A stretch of DNA of 63,422 bases from an uncultured Mediterraneibacter sp. (GCA_934309345.1 CAKRDD010000022.1:1-63422), one strand, 5' to 3'; positions 50,937-59,886 are shown, numbered from the stretch's first letter. The notes: generated by a model not told the origin, from the sequence alone. Translations and numbers: made by a program.

Positions 50937-51473
50937 ATGAAAGAAATTATAAAAGAACTGTCGGGATGGCTTCTGTATATTGTGTTGATCATCACTTTTA
51001 CCTGGTGTGTGGTCACTTTTGTAGGGCAGAGAACGGAAGTCAGTGGTTCTTCTATGGAAACTACACTGTCAGATAAGGATCAGCTGATTGTTGATAAAAT
51101 GACTTACCGCTTCAGAGATCCAAAACGATATGAAATTGTAGTATTTCCATATCAATATCAGGAAAATACATATTATATTAAGCGGATCATCGGGCTGCCG
51201 GGAGAGACAGTACAGATTTTATCTGGAATGGTTTATATTGATGGGATGCGTCTGGATGAACATTATGGGAATGAGATCATGGAGAATCCAGGTATTGCAG
51301 AGGAACCATTGACACTTGGTGAAGATGAGTATTTTGTACTAGGAGATAATCGGAATAACAGCAGCGACAGCAGAGCGTCAGATGTCGGTTTGATCCATAG
51401 AAAAGACCTGATCGGACGAGCCTGGATTCGCGTGTGGCCGTTGAGCCAGATTGGGGTGATATATCATGAGTAA
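50937..51473 (+). CDS. lepB: Signal peptidase I (active form)
   Basis: A 178-residue membrane protease that removes signal peptides outside the membrane. One N-terminal transmembrane helix (about 11-30). The catalytic Ser39 is in SGSSMETT and the Lys82 in YYIKRIIGLPG. Conserved box E is YFVLGDNRNNSSDSR. It starts six bases after rbgA and its 3' end overlaps rnhB by eight bases. Compared with its paralogue at 49.4 kb it has no basic tail and both catalytic residues. Confidence 0.93.
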   Translation: MKEIIKELSGWLLYIVLIITFTWCVVTFVGQRTEVSGSSMETTLSDKDQLIVDKMTYRFRDPKRYEIVVFPYQYQENTYYIKRIIGLPGETVQILSGMVYIDGMRLDEHYGNEIMENPGIAEEPLTLGEDEYFVLGDNRNNSSDSRASDVGLIHRKDLIGRAWIRVWPLSQIGVIYHE

Positions 51474-52224
51474 AAGCATCAGTGAGATCAAGATAGAATT
51501 TGAACAGGCCGGAGAACAGCAGTGGGAAGCACTTTGTCAGGAATATGAGACAGATTCCAGAACAGGTGTAAAAAATCTGACAGCAAGATACCGGAAGAAG
51601 TTACAGGCACTTATGCAGGAGAGAGAACGCCTTGAGGTAATGAAAACATTCGAGAGAAAATATGCAGATTATAGCTTTATCTGTGGAATTGATGAGGCAG
51701 GAAGAGGTCCCCTGGCAGGACCGGTAGTAGCTGGTGCGGTGATTCTCCCCAAAGATTGTGAGATTCTCTATCTGAATGATTCGAAGAAGCTGTCAGCCGC
51801 AAAGAGAGAAGAGCTGTATGATGAAATCATGGAGAAGGCGGTTGCAGCGGCAGTAGGCATGGCAAGTCCTGCGAGAATCGATGAAATTAATATTCTGCAG
51901 GCAACTTATGAGGCAATGCGTGAAGCAATTTCAAAGCTTACAGTAGAACCGGGGATTCTTTTGAATGATGCGGTGACAATTCCGGAGATGATCATCCCGC
52001 AGGTTCCGATTATTAAAGGAGATGCGAAGAGTGTATCCATTGCAGCGGCAAGTATTCTTGCGAAAGTGACAAGGGACCGGTTGATGGTAGAATATGATAA
52101 AGTGATGCCAGAGTATGGATTTGCAGGCCATAAAGGATATGGATCCAAAGAACATATTGAGGCAATCAAGAAATATGGACCGACACCGATACATAGAAAG
52201 ACATTTATCAAGAAGTTTATTTAA
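51466..52224 (+). CDS. rnhB: Ribonuclease HII
   Basis: A 252-residue RNase HII that removes ribonucleotides and RNA from DNA duplexes. The catalytic DEAGRGPLAGPVVAGAVIL segment is present with a second acidic cluster LNDSKKLSAAKRE. A 60-residue N-terminal extension (KIEFEQAGEQQWEALCQEYE...) is typical of the Firmicutes RnhB. It starts within the end of lepB (8-base overlap) and ends at a terminator. Confidence 0.95.
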   Translation: MSKSISEIKIEFEQAGEQQWEALCQEYETDSRTGVKNLTARYRKKLQALMQERERLEVMKTFERKYADYSFICGIDEAGRGPLAGPVVAGAVILPKDCEILYLNDSKKLSAAKREELYDEIMEKAVAAAVGMASPARIDEINILQATYEAMREAISKLTVEPGILLNDAVTIPEMIIPQVPIIKGDAKSVSIAAASILAKVTRDRLMVEYDKVMPEYGFAGHKGYGSKEHIEAIKKYGPTPIHRKTFIKKFI

Positions 52225-52247
52225 TGATATCAGGGTTGTATAAAAGA

Positions 52248-52275
52248 AAGAGCTGCCAATGGCAGCTCTTCTTAA
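52248..52275 (+). terminator. Terminator after rnhB
   Basis: AAGAGCTGCC pairs with GGCAGCTCTT around a 3-base loop, then CTTAA. The U-run is short, so read-through into yraN is possible. Confidence 0.65.
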
Positions 52276-52315
52276 ATCCGAAAGTTCGACGGATTAGAAG
52301 AGGGGAATCAGGTAG

Positions 52316-52681
52316 ATGAAGGATCCGAAAAAAGAAAAGAATAACCGCAAGACAGGTGGAAACTATGAGCAGGCAGCAGGTTTTTATCTGGAACAGCATG
52401 GCTATCAGATACTACAGTACAATTATCGCTGTCGCATAGGAGAGATTGATATTGTTGCAAAAGAGGGGGAGAATCTGGTATTCTGTGAAGTGAAGTACAG
52501 GACTGGTCCTGGCAAGGGGAGTCCGCTGGAAGCTGTAGATGCAAGAAAGCAGAGAAAGATATTTCAGGCAGCAATGTATTATCTCACGGAACATCATATT
52601 AGTGATGTCCCATGCAGATTTGATGTGATCGGTATTGAAGGGACAAGAATCCAGCTGGTGAAGAATGCATTTTGCGGATAG
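52316..52681 (+). CDS. yraN: YraN family putative endonuclease
   Basis: A 121-residue UPF0102 protein with a PD-(D/E)XK-like core: GNYEQAAGFYLEQHGYQIL, GEIDIVAKEGENLVFCEVKYR (the D and E-x-K). The role is not certain; DNA processing is suspected. It follows rnhB, the typical order in Firmicutes. Confidence 0.9.
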   Translation: MKDPKKEKNNRKTGGNYEQAAGFYLEQHGYQILQYNYRCRIGEIDIVAKEGENLVFCEVKYRTGPGKGSPLEAVDARKQRKIFQAAMYYLTEHHISDVPCRFDVIGIEGTRIQLVKNAFCG

Positions 52682-52698
52682 AGAAGAAAGGACAGAAT

Positions 52699-53547
52699 AT
52701 GAGTTTAGGATTGGTTTATAAGAACGCGGCACATATTTTTGATGAAGTAGAAAAGGAAACTCCTTATCTGGAATATCCATTGTTTCAGAAGACGGGCATT
52801 GTAACGAGTGCCTTTTCTACACGACTTGGAGGAGTCAGTGAGGGCTATTATTCTTCTCTGAATCTAAGCTTTGATCGTGGAGATGACCCGGCAAGGGTAT
52901 TAGAGAATTTTAAAAGGATTGGAGCATCAATGGGTGTCGCTGTAGAAGATATGGTTCTGTCAAAGCAGACACATACAACGAATGTCCGTGTGGTTACAGC
53001 GGAAGATAAGGGAAAAGGTGTTATACGGGAACGCAATTATACAGATGTGGATGGGATGATCACAAATGTTCCGGGAATCTGTCTTGTGACTTCCTATGCA
53101 GATTGTGTACCACTTTACTTTGTGGATCCGGTGAAAAAGGCAATCGGGCTGAGTCATTCCGGCTGGAGAGGAACTGTTGGAAAGATTGGAAAAAATACTG
53201 TTCAGCTGATGCAGGAGAATTTTGGATCCAAACCGGAAGATCTGCTTGCAGCAGTAGGACCATCAGTATGTATGGATTGTTATGAAGTCAGTGAGGACGT
53301 AATTGAGCAGTTTAAGGAAGCTTTTGAAAAGAAATACTGGGAGGATCTTTTCTATAAGAAAGAGAACGGAAAATATCAGTTGAATTTATGGAAGGCAAAT
53401 GAGCTGATCTTCCTGGAAAGTGGAATTCTGCCGGAGCATATGGCAATCACAAATGTTTGTACACATTGCAATAGTAAGATCCTATATTCTCACCGGACGA
53501 TGGGGAACAACAGGGGAAATCTGTGTGCATTTCTTGCACTAAAATAA
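52699..53547 (+). CDS. pgeF: Peptidoglycan editing factor PgeF (YfiH/laccase domain)
   Basis: A 282-residue multicopper-oxidase-like YfiH protein. The zinc/copper-site residues are in QTHTTNVRVV, SYADCVPLYFVD, GLSHSGWRGT and CTHCNSKILYSHR. In E. coli PgeF removes misplaced serine from peptidoglycan precursors; other members are purine nucleoside phosphorylase/adenosine-deaminase-like enzymes, which is of interest in this purine-rich window but not proof of it. ATG 52699 has AAAGGA upstream and is preferred to the overlapping 52672 start. Confidence 0.9.
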   Translation: MSLGLVYKNAAHIFDEVEKETPYLEYPLFQKTGIVTSAFSTRLGGVSEGYYSSLNLSFDRGDDPARVLENFKRIGASMGVAVEDMVLSKQTHTTNVRVVTAEDKGKGVIRERNYTDVDGMITNVPGICLVTSYADCVPLYFVDPVKKAIGLSHSGWRGTVGKIGKNTVQLMQENFGSKPEDLLAAVGPSVCMDCYEVSEDVIEQFKEAFEKKYWEDLFYKKENGKYQLNLWKANELIFLESGILPEHMAITNVCTHCNSKILYSHRTMGNNRGNLCAFLALK

Positions 53548-53560
53548 GGAGGTTAAAAGT

Positions 53561-54535
53561 ATGTATCTGACAACAGTGAAAGAACTTGGAACAGCATTAC
53601 TGACAAAGGGGACAGCCTTTGCACTGATACAAACAGCAACGCAGACGAATAACAGCTCCGTCAATGATGTGCTTGATTCTGCACAGGAAGTGACAGCTAG
53701 CACAGCAGATGAAGTGAATCGTTTTGTACAATATTTTAATGATAATATTCCGAATCTGATTGCCTTTGGGTTGAAGGTGATTTTCGCGATAGTATTTTAC
53801 CTGATCGGATCTAAGGTGATATCTGTTATACGTAAAGTGGTAGGCAAATCAATGGAGAGATCCAATGCAGACGTCGGAGTACGTCAGTTTGTTGACTCTA
53901 TGTTGAAATTTGGGTTATACGCACTTCTGATCTTTATGATCGCAACAAAATTTGGCGTGGAATCTTCTTCTGTAGCAGCGATCATCGCTTCCGCCGGTGT
54001 GGCAATTGGTCTGGCATTACAGGGGAGTCTGTCGAACTTTGCAGGAGGTATCTTGATTCTTCTTCTCAGACCATTTGCAGTTGGAGATTATATTATTGTG
54101 AATTCAGAGGGAATCGAAGGAACTGTAAAGGTAATTCAGATCTTCTATACAAAGATGACAACAATCGATAATAAGACAATCGTTGTGCCAAACAGTATTC
54201 TGACAAGTAACAGTCTGACAAATGTAACAGCAAGACCGGAACGTCAGCTGGATCTTAAAGTGGGAATTTCTTATGAATCTGATCTGAAGAAAGCAAAAGA
54301 GATCGTAGAGAATCTTCTGCTGAAGGATGAAGATGTGATTCAGGATGAAGAGATTAAAGTGTTCATATCAGAACTTGCAGACAGCAGTGTCGTGATCGGA
54401 CTTAGAGCCTGGGTGAAAACAGAAGCTTACTGGACCACACGCTGGAGAATCCTAGAGGAAATCAAACTGTCTTTTGATGAGGAAGGTATTGATATCCCAT
54501 ATAACCAGCTGACAATTCATATGGCAGATCACTAG
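53561..54535 (+). CDS. MscS family mechanosensitive ion channel
   Basis: A 324-residue channel of the small-conductance type. After a weakly hydrophobic N-terminus and a first helix (about 67-88), the pore helix ASAGVAIGLALQGSLSNFAGGILILLLRPF in blocks is well kept, followed by the beta domain (VGDYIIVNSEGIEGTVKVIQIFYTKM). It releases solutes on osmotic downshock. It follows pgeF by 13 bases with AGGAGG before its ATG. Confidence 0.9.
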   Translation: MYLTTVKELGTALLTKGTAFALIQTATQTNNSSVNDVLDSAQEVTASTADEVNRFVQYFNDNIPNLIAFGLKVIFAIVFYLIGSKVISVIRKVVGKSMERSNADVGVRQFVDSMLKFGLYALLIFMIATKFGVESSSVAAIIASAGVAIGLALQGSLSNFAGGILILLLRPFAVGDYIIVNSEGIEGTVKVIQIFYTKMTTIDNKTIVVPNSILTSNSLTNVTARPERQLDLKVGISYESDLKKAKEIVENLLLKDEDVIQDEEIKVFISELADSSVVIGLRAWVKTEAYWTTRWRILEEIKLSFDEEGIDIPYNQLTIHMADH

Positions 54536-54585
54536 TTATTGTTTATTAGAATGATAAAAGTCCATAGAAGTTGATAAAAAAATGG

Positions 54586-54614
54586 TTGAAATTTATATCT
54601 AAACGCGATATAAT
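54586..54614 (+). promoter_or_regulatory. Promoter of the tRNA-Thr gene
   Basis: TTGAAA (54586-54591), 17-base spacer, TATAAT (54609-54614). Confidence 0.75.
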
Positions 54615-54620
54615 AACAAA

Positions 54621-54640
54621 GGTCGTCAGAATTGACGACC
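54621..54640 (+). other. Short perfect hairpin before the tRNA
   Basis: GGTCGTCA-GAAT-TGACGACC, four bases before the tRNA 5' end and right at the expected transcription start. It may guide 5' processing. Confidence 0.6.
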
Positions 54641-54644
54641 ATAT

Positions 54645-54717
54645 GCCGAAATAGCTCAGTTGGTAGAGCACTTCACTCGTAATGAAGGGGTCGTCGGTTC
54701 GAGTCCGATTTTCGGCT
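54645..54717 (+). tRNA. tRNA-Thr (anticodon CGT)
   Basis: A 73-base cloverleaf. The acceptor arms GCCGAAA (54645-54651) and TTTCGGC (54710-54716) pair perfectly, D arm AGCTC...GAGC, anticodon arm CTTCA-CTCGTAA-TGAAG with CGT in the loop, and T arm with GGTTCGAGTCC. The discriminator is T and CCA is not encoded. Confidence 0.93.
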
Positions 54718-54728
54718 GGAGAGTAAAG

Positions 54729-54772
54729 ACCGTTGTTGGTTTCAGTTGTATCTGGAATCAGCAGCGGTTTTT
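54729..54772 (+). terminator. Terminator after tRNA-Thr
   Basis: ACCGTTGTTG pairs with CAGCAGCGGT (two G-U pairs), followed by TTTTTC. Confidence 0.7.
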
Positions 54773-54815
54773 CTGTTAAAGAGAACAGTATTTTCAGATA
54801 AGTTTTGATGGATAC

Positions 54816-54847
54816 TTATAACGAATTTATAACGGACTTATAACGGA
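54816..54847 (+). repeat. Three direct repeats at 11-base period
   Basis: TTATAACG(A/G)A starts at 54816, 54827 and 54838. The period matches one helical turn and the array ends 14 bases before the -35 box of the GntR promoter. Confidence 0.7.
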
Positions 54848-54861
54848 TACGAAAAAGTATC

Positions 54862-54890
54862 TTGACGAAAGAAATGAAAATGGATACAAT
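54862..54890 (+). promoter_or_regulatory. Promoter of the GntR regulator gene
   Basis: TTGACG (54862-54867), 17-base spacer, TACAAT (54885-54890). A GATAC-GTATC hairpin overlaps the -35 region. The leader to the ATG at 55019 is about 120 AT-rich bases with nothing else recognised. Confidence 0.7.
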
Positions 54891-55018
54891 ATTGTTACGA
54901 GTTTATAAAATGAGAAGAAAATTATTCCCTGATAAAGTGAAAAAAGAAATAAAATAAATTCTTTTAAAATGAAATCAGATAGAATCAGAGAAATAGAGAA
55001 AATACAGAGGGTGAAAAT

Positions 55019-55759
55019 ATGGCATCAGTACAGACAAAAGATTATATTGTGCAGTTAATTAAAGAGGAGATTCTTTCAGGAGTCATGAAACCGGGAGAAG
55101 AGCTGGCACAGGAAGCACTTGCAGAGCGTCTTGGTGTTTCAAGAATGCCGATTCGTGAGGCATTACAGAATCTTGTTCAGGAGGGATTTGCGGTACGTCT
55201 TCCAAATCGTCATATCCAGGCAGTAGTTTTGAGTGCACAGCAGATTCATGATGTATTTCATGTGATTGCAGCGATGGCAGCAGAGAATACGATCCTGGTT
55301 GCTAAGAAGGAGCAGATGATTAAAAAGAAAACTGCGGAACAAACGAGTCAGACGGAATTCGAAGAAGATGGGCAGAGCAAGCTTTTCCTTGAGCGGGAGA
55401 TCGAGAAAACCCCAAGCGAGCAGCTTTTCCAGATACTTTCCGGTATGGAGAATGCGTTGAGACCAGAGAAGAAGGCAGAGTGGGAGATGGTTTATCAGGA
55501 AAGGCTCATCAGTTTGTTTGAGAATCCTTATCTGTCACAGCTTCAGGGGAAGACAATGGATGGTTATGTAGCCTATGCAATCGAGAAGATGGGAGATAAG
55601 CAGCAGAAGTTAGAGCAGCTCCGTCGTATTACAGAAGGCATTGCAGAAAATAATGAACAGAAGATTCGAATGGGACTTCGAGAATACTATCTTTCTTATG
55701 CAGATGCTTTTTGTAGAGAGATGGAAGAAGCAGGCAGAAGAAACAGAAAAATAGGTTGA
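55019..55759 (+). CDS. GntR/FadR-type transcriptional regulator
   Basis: A 246-residue regulator. The N-terminal winged helix (KDYIVQLIKEEILSGVMKPGEEL, then ALAERLGVSRMPIREALQNLVQEGF and VRLPNRHIQ) is a clear GntR type. The C-terminal 170 residues are helical like an FCD ligand domain but weakly conserved. It has its own promoter with phased repeats, suggesting autoregulation or control by another factor. Target and ligand unknown. Confidence 0.85.
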   Translation: MASVQTKDYIVQLIKEEILSGVMKPGEELAQEALAERLGVSRMPIREALQNLVQEGFAVRLPNRHIQAVVLSAQQIHDVFHVIAAMAAENTILVAKKEQMIKKKTAEQTSQTEFEEDGQSKLFLEREIEKTPSEQLFQILSGMENALRPEKKAEWEMVYQERLISLFENPYLSQLQGKTMDGYVAYAIEKMGDKQQKLEQLRRITEGIAENNEQKIRMGLREYYLSYADAFCREMEEAGRRNRKIG

Positions 55760-55767
55760 ATTGTTAT

Positions 55768-55810
55768 AGGGTTGATTACACACACTTGAGATTGTAATCA
55801 ATCCTTTTTC
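55768..55810 (+). terminator. Terminator after the GntR gene
   Basis: AGGGTTGATTAC pairs with GTAATCAATCCT, then TTTT. Confidence 0.85.
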
Positions 55811-55927
55811 ATTATATAATGTTCGTCATTTTGTACAAGCTGTGTTGAAAAAATACTGGATTATATCACAATTATGATGATAAAATATAAATCAGATGAT
55901 GGGTTAGAAAATTGGAAAGGGAGGACG

Positions 55928-56977
55928 ATGGAAAAAGCACGACAAGTAAAAAGAGTCCTGCTGCAGGCGATTAAGATTGCGGTGGGCAGCAGTGTGGCAA
56001 TTTATCTAGCACATATACTGGGATTGGAGTATGAGGCATCTGCCGGAAGTATCACACTGCTTACGTTGGTAACAACAAAATGGGAGACGGTGAAATTATC
56101 TTTTTACCGCATGGCGACATTTGTTTTGGCAGTAGTTCTGGCGGCCTTGACATTTGGACATATGACGAGTTCCTGGCTGGCATATGGAATCTATGTATTT
56201 CTGATCGTTGCGGTCAGTCATAGTCTTGGATGGTCGGCAACAATTTCGGTAAATGCCGTTATTGGTACACATTTTCTTATGACAAGGGATTTTAGTCCGG
56301 AATTTATTCGTAATGAGCTGTTTTTAGTAATGATTGGAATTACGATTGCGATTGTATTGAATCTATTCTATGATTATGAAGGGCAGAAGCAGGATCTGAT
56401 CCGCTATATGAGAGAGACGGAGAATCAGCTACAGATGATTTTATGTGAACTCGCAGCGTATCTTCATAATAAAGATATGCAGATTAATGTATGGGATCGG
56501 ATCATCGCATTTGAGAGCAGACTCCATGAATTTATCAAGGCGGCATATGATTATCAGGACAATACATTTCATTCGCATCCGGGATACTACATAGATTATT
56601 TTGAAATGCGTCTGGCGCAATTGCAGGTACTTCATAACTTACATTATGAGATCAAGAAGATTCGTAAGATGCCGAAGCAGGCACTTGTGATCGCAGATTA
56701 TATCATGTATATGGCGGATTATGTTGTTGAGATGAATATTCCGGATCAGCAGATCGAGAAGCTGGAAGAGATTTCGGAGCAGATGAAGCAGGAAGAACTT
56801 CCAAAGACCCGAGATGAGTTCGAAGGACGGGCACTTCTGTATCATATCTTGATGGATCTTGAGGAATTCCTTGTATACAAGAAGAGATTTGTGAATGGAT
56901 TGGATGAGAAGAAGCTTCGTATTTACTGGAATCAGGAGATGGAGCAAAAAGATCGTGAGAACGAGTTGCAGGAATGA
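55928..56977 (+). CDS. Aromatic acid exporter family membrane protein (FUSC/ArAE_1)
   Basis: A 349-residue protein. The N-terminal half has five or six helices of the DUF939/ArAE_1 type (IKIAVGSSVAIYLAHILGLEYEASAGSITLLTL in blocks). The C-terminal cytoplasmic half is helical and charged (LYYH- and LEEF-type pattern of ArAE_1_C). Homologues are linked to export of aromatic carboxylic acids, but this is not proved for the Firmicutes ones. ATG 55928 with GGGAGG upstream is preferred to the longer frame from 55874. Confidence 0.85.
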   Translation: MEKARQVKRVLLQAIKIAVGSSVAIYLAHILGLEYEASAGSITLLTLVTTKWETVKLSFYRMATFVLAVVLAALTFGHMTSSWLAYGIYVFLIVAVSHSLGWSATISVNAVIGTHFLMTRDFSPEFIRNELFLVMIGITIAIVLNLFYDYEGQKQDLIRYMRETENQLQMILCELAAYLHNKDMQINVWDRIIAFESRLHEFIKAAYDYQDNTFHSHPGYYIDYFEMRLAQLQVLHNLHYEIKKIRKMPKQALVIADYIMYMADYVVEMNIPDQQIEKLEEISEQMKQEELPKTRDEFEGRALLYHILMDLEEFLVYKKRFVNGLDEKKLRIYWNQEMEQKDRENELQE

Positions 56978-56984
56978 TAAAAAG

Positions 56985-57044
56985 AAACGGATTAAAGTCA
57001 GAAGAAACAAAAATAAAGTATTTTCTGATTTTAATCCGTTTTTT
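56985..57044 (+). terminator. Terminator of the ArAE gene
   Basis: AAACGGATTAAA-G-TCAGAA pairs with TTCTGA-TTTTAATCCGTTT across a 22-base loop, then TTTTATT. It also faces the convergent proB gene. Confidence 0.85.
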
Positions 57045-57099
57045 ATTAACTCAAGTATGGTAACTGTTCAGAGCCAAGCAAAATATGTTACTGAAAGAA

Positions 57100-57897
57100 T
57101 TAGATTTTTCCCGGGAATAATGTGCCGGCTTTTCCGCCTTTTACAATATCATAAAGGACTTCCGGACGCTTTCCGTTTGTAACAATTGTGTTTGTTCCCT
57201 GGGAAGTAGCAAGGGATGCTGCCTGAAGTTTTGTACGCATTCCACCTGTTCCACGACGTGAACCTGCGCCACCGGCTAAAGCGTAGACGCTGTCATCGAT
57301 CGTGTCGATCTGATCGATCAGCTGTGCATTTGGATACAATCTTGGATCGTGGTCATAAAATCCGTCAATATCGGAGAAGATGACCAGATGCTTTGCACGG
57401 CAGAGTACTGCAACAACAGCGGAGAGCATATCGTTGTCACCGAAGAGACGATCCTCGGATTCGATTTCTTTATAGCTTACGGAGTCATTTTCATTTACAA
57501 TCGGGATTACACCCATCTCGAGAAGCGCATTGAATGTATTGATCAGATTTTCTTTTTTCTCTTCTTCTTCGATATCATCTGCATTGAGCAGAATCTGTGC
57601 TACAGTCTTGTCATAGTCACCGAAAAACTTGTCATACAGATACATCAGACTACACTGTCCGACAGCGGCGGCAGCCTGTTTCATACGCATGCTGTCCGGT
57701 TTTGTAGTCATGTTCAGCTTGTTTCTTCCTACTGCGATTGCACCGGAGGAAACGAGTACGACTTCATATCCCATGTTCTGGATATCAGAAAGTACACAGA
57801 CAAGACGGTCTGTTGTACGAAGATCACTTTTTCCGGTATCATTGGTAAGTGTGGATGTTCCTACTTTTACTACGATTCGATTATTGTAAAGTCCCAT
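57100..57897 (-). CDS. proB: Glutamate 5-kinase, short form without PUA domain
   Basis: A 265-residue amino-acid-kinase-fold enzyme that phosphorylates glutamate in proline synthesis. Family segments: RIVVKVGTSTLTNDTGK, VLVSSGAIAVGRNKL, NENDSVSYKEIE, FGDNDMLSAVVA and GGMRTKLQAA. It ends after the kinase domain and lacks the C-terminal PUA domain of the 367-residue E. coli enzyme; the short form is normal in many clostridia. No proA or proC is adjacent in the window. Confidence 0.93.
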   Translation of the reverse strand: MGLYNNRIVVKVGTSTLTNDTGKSDLRTTDRLVCVLSDIQNMGYEVVLVSSGAIAVGRNKLNMTTKPDSMRMKQAAAAVGQCSLMYLYDKFFGDYDKTVAQILLNADDIEEEEKKENLINTFNALLEMGVIPIVNENDSVSYKEIESEDRLFGDNDMLSAVVAVLCRAKHLVIFSDIDGFYDHDPRLYPNAQLIDQIDTIDDSVYALAGGAGSRRGTGGMRTKLQAASLATSQGTNTIVTNGKRPEVLYDIVKGGKAGTLFPGKI

Positions 57898-58117
57898 AAT
57901 ACATAACTCCTTGATAAATATTGCTTAAAATGATTTCTGATTGCTGATTAACAACCATCCTTGTCTCATCGACTGTTTTATAGTATCATACAGTTATAAA
58001 TTACAAAAGCGAATGTTTCTCATAGATTGCATGACAAAATCAGATACAAAGTGAACAGGTGGATATTTTAGAGAGAAAACAAATGAGAAAATGTCAGGGG
58101 AAAGGAGTGTTGAATTC

Positions 58118-58984
58118 ATGGATGGAAGTATTCAGAAATACATGGCATTTGTTAAGACAGTAGAGTGCGGTAGTTTTACGAAGGCAGCAGAACAGTTGAG
58201 TTATTCCCAGTCAGGGATCAGCCGGATGATCAATGATCTGGAAAAGGAATGGAAGGTAGTTCTGCTTGAACGAAGCAAGTCAGGAGTAAAGCTTACAAGC
58301 AGTGGGATGAAGTTACTTCCTTATGCGGAACGGGTCTGCAGAGAATATGAGAAGCTTCAATTGGAAGTTGATGAGCTGCAAGGGTTAAAGTCAGGACTGA
58401 TCCGCATCGGGACATTTTCCAGTGTGGCAACACACTGGCTGCCGAATATTATCAAGGAATTTCAGAAAAATTACCCGAATATTGATTACGAGATGCTTTT
58501 GGGGGATTATACAGAAATTGAAGAATGGATCATGGAAGGGCGGATTGACTGTGGATTCACAAGACTGCCGGTAAGGGATGAGATGGATACTATTTTTCTG
58601 GAGCAGGACAGGCTGCTTGTCGTGCTTCCGGAAGGACATCCACTGACAGAACTTCGGAAGATTCCGGTCAGTGCGCTTTGTGAGGAGCCTTTTATGCTGT
58701 TGGAGAAAGGCGCAAAGGCAGAAGTTTCTGAGATATTTGAGAGAAGTAATTTAAAGCCGAAAGTACATTTTACAACATGGGATGACTATGCGATTATGTC
58801 TATGGTCGAGAGTGGACTTGGAATCAGTGTTTTGCCGGAACTGATCTTGAAGCGGATTCCATATCGAATTGTTACACGAGAATTGGAGATCCCTGCGTAT
58901 CGTAATATCGGGCTTGCCATGCGTAACAGAAAAGGTGCAACCCCGGCGGTGAAGCGGTTCCTGGAGTATCTGCAGTATAGATAA
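58118..58984 (+). CDS. LysR family transcriptional regulator
   Basis: A 288-residue regulator. The N-terminal winged helix (YMAFVKTVECGSFTKAAEQL, then SQSGISRMINDLEKEWKVVLLERSKSG in blocks) is typical. The effector domain follows (GLIRIGTFSSVATHWLPNIIKEF, LDIGFTRLP-like CGFTRLP). ATG 58118 with AAAGGAG ten bases upstream is preferred to 58091. It diverges from proB, 220 bases away, but the target is not known. No specific operator could be placed in the gap. Confidence 0.9.
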   Translation: MDGSIQKYMAFVKTVECGSFTKAAEQLSYSQSGISRMINDLEKEWKVVLLERSKSGVKLTSSGMKLLPYAERVCREYEKLQLEVDELQGLKSGLIRIGTFSSVATHWLPNIIKEFQKNYPNIDYEMLLGDYTEIEEWIMEGRIDCGFTRLPVRDEMDTIFLEQDRLLVVLPEGHPLTELRKIPVSALCEEPFMLLEKGAKAEVSEIFERSNLKPKVHFTTWDDYAIMSMVESGLGISVLPELILKRIPYRIVTRELEIPAYRNIGLAMRNRKGATPAVKRFLEYLQYR

Positions 58985-59033
58985 CAGGAATTGTGAAAAT
59001 TTTATGAAGGCTAGATTACAGAAGATAAATAGC

Positions 59034-59063
59034 TTGATAGATGGAAATAAGCGGGAGTATAAT
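59034..59063 (+). promoter_or_regulatory. Promoter of the HAD gene
   Basis: TTGATA (59034-59039), 18-base spacer, TATAAT (59058-59063). Confidence 0.65.
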
Positions 59064-59163
59064 GTTACTATTATTATGATAAAAAGTGCTTATTCAATGA
59101 CCGACATTATAACAGTTATCAGCAATCAGAAGAGAATACAAAGATTGAAAAGAGGAGAAAACG

Positions 59164-59886
59164 ATGGCGATTAAACATATTTTATTTGACTTGGATGGAA
59201 CACTTTTACCGATGGTACAGGACGAATTTGTTCGTTTTTATATGCCGCTTCTTGCAAAGGCTTACTTGAAGAATGGCGTGGAAATGGATCCAAAAGGATT
59301 CATTGGTGCTGTGTGGAAAGGCTATGAGGCGATGGTGAAAAACGATGGTTCCAGAACTAATCGAGAGGCATTCTGGAGTTATATTGATGAATTCCTGCCG
59401 CTTTCTGTGGAAGAATCAGAGGCAATCGCAGATGCATTTTATGAGGATGAATTCAATCAGGCCAAATGTACGACACAGCCGACACCACTCTCAGATATGG
59501 TTATAAAAGAGGCGAAGAAGAAAGGGATTGAAGTTTATCTTGCAACGAACCCGATCTTTCCAAGATGTGCAACAATGAACCGTATCAACTGGGCAGGACT
59601 GGATCCGGAAGATTTTAAGATTATCACAACATATGAAGATCATGTATACTGTAAACCGAATCCAGAATATTTCCGTCAAATTCTAGAACAGTTTGAACTT
59701 GATCCGTCAGAATGTCTGATGGTTGGAAATGACGTGGAGGAAGATCTTGCGATCCGTGTGCTTGGAGTTCCTGTATTTCTTATCACAGATACGATGGAGA
59801 ATAAGAAAAACCTTCCGATTGACTCTGAATATCATGGCTCGATGGAAGAGTTACTGGAATTTGTAAAAGAACTGCCGGAAGTGTAA
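59164..59886 (+). CDS. HAD superfamily hydrolase
   Basis: A 240-residue HAD phosphatase-like protein. Motif I FDLDGTLLPM near residues 9-18 (nucleophile Asp), motif II YLATNP, motif III Lys in CKPNPEYF, and motif IV GNDVEEDL are all kept. The cap is helical and lies after motif I. The substrate is unknown (candidate: a small phosphorylated metabolite). Confidence 0.88.
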   Translation: MAIKHILFDLDGTLLPMVQDEFVRFYMPLLAKAYLKNGVEMDPKGFIGAVWKGYEAMVKNDGSRTNREAFWSYIDEFLPLSVEESEAIADAFYEDEFNQAKCTTQPTPLSDMVIKEAKKKGIEVYLATNPIFPRCATMNRINWAGLDPEDFKIITTYEDHVYCKPNPEYFRQILEQFELDPSECLMVGNDVEEDLAIRVLGVPVFLITDTMENKKNLPIDSEYHGSMEELLEFVKELPEV

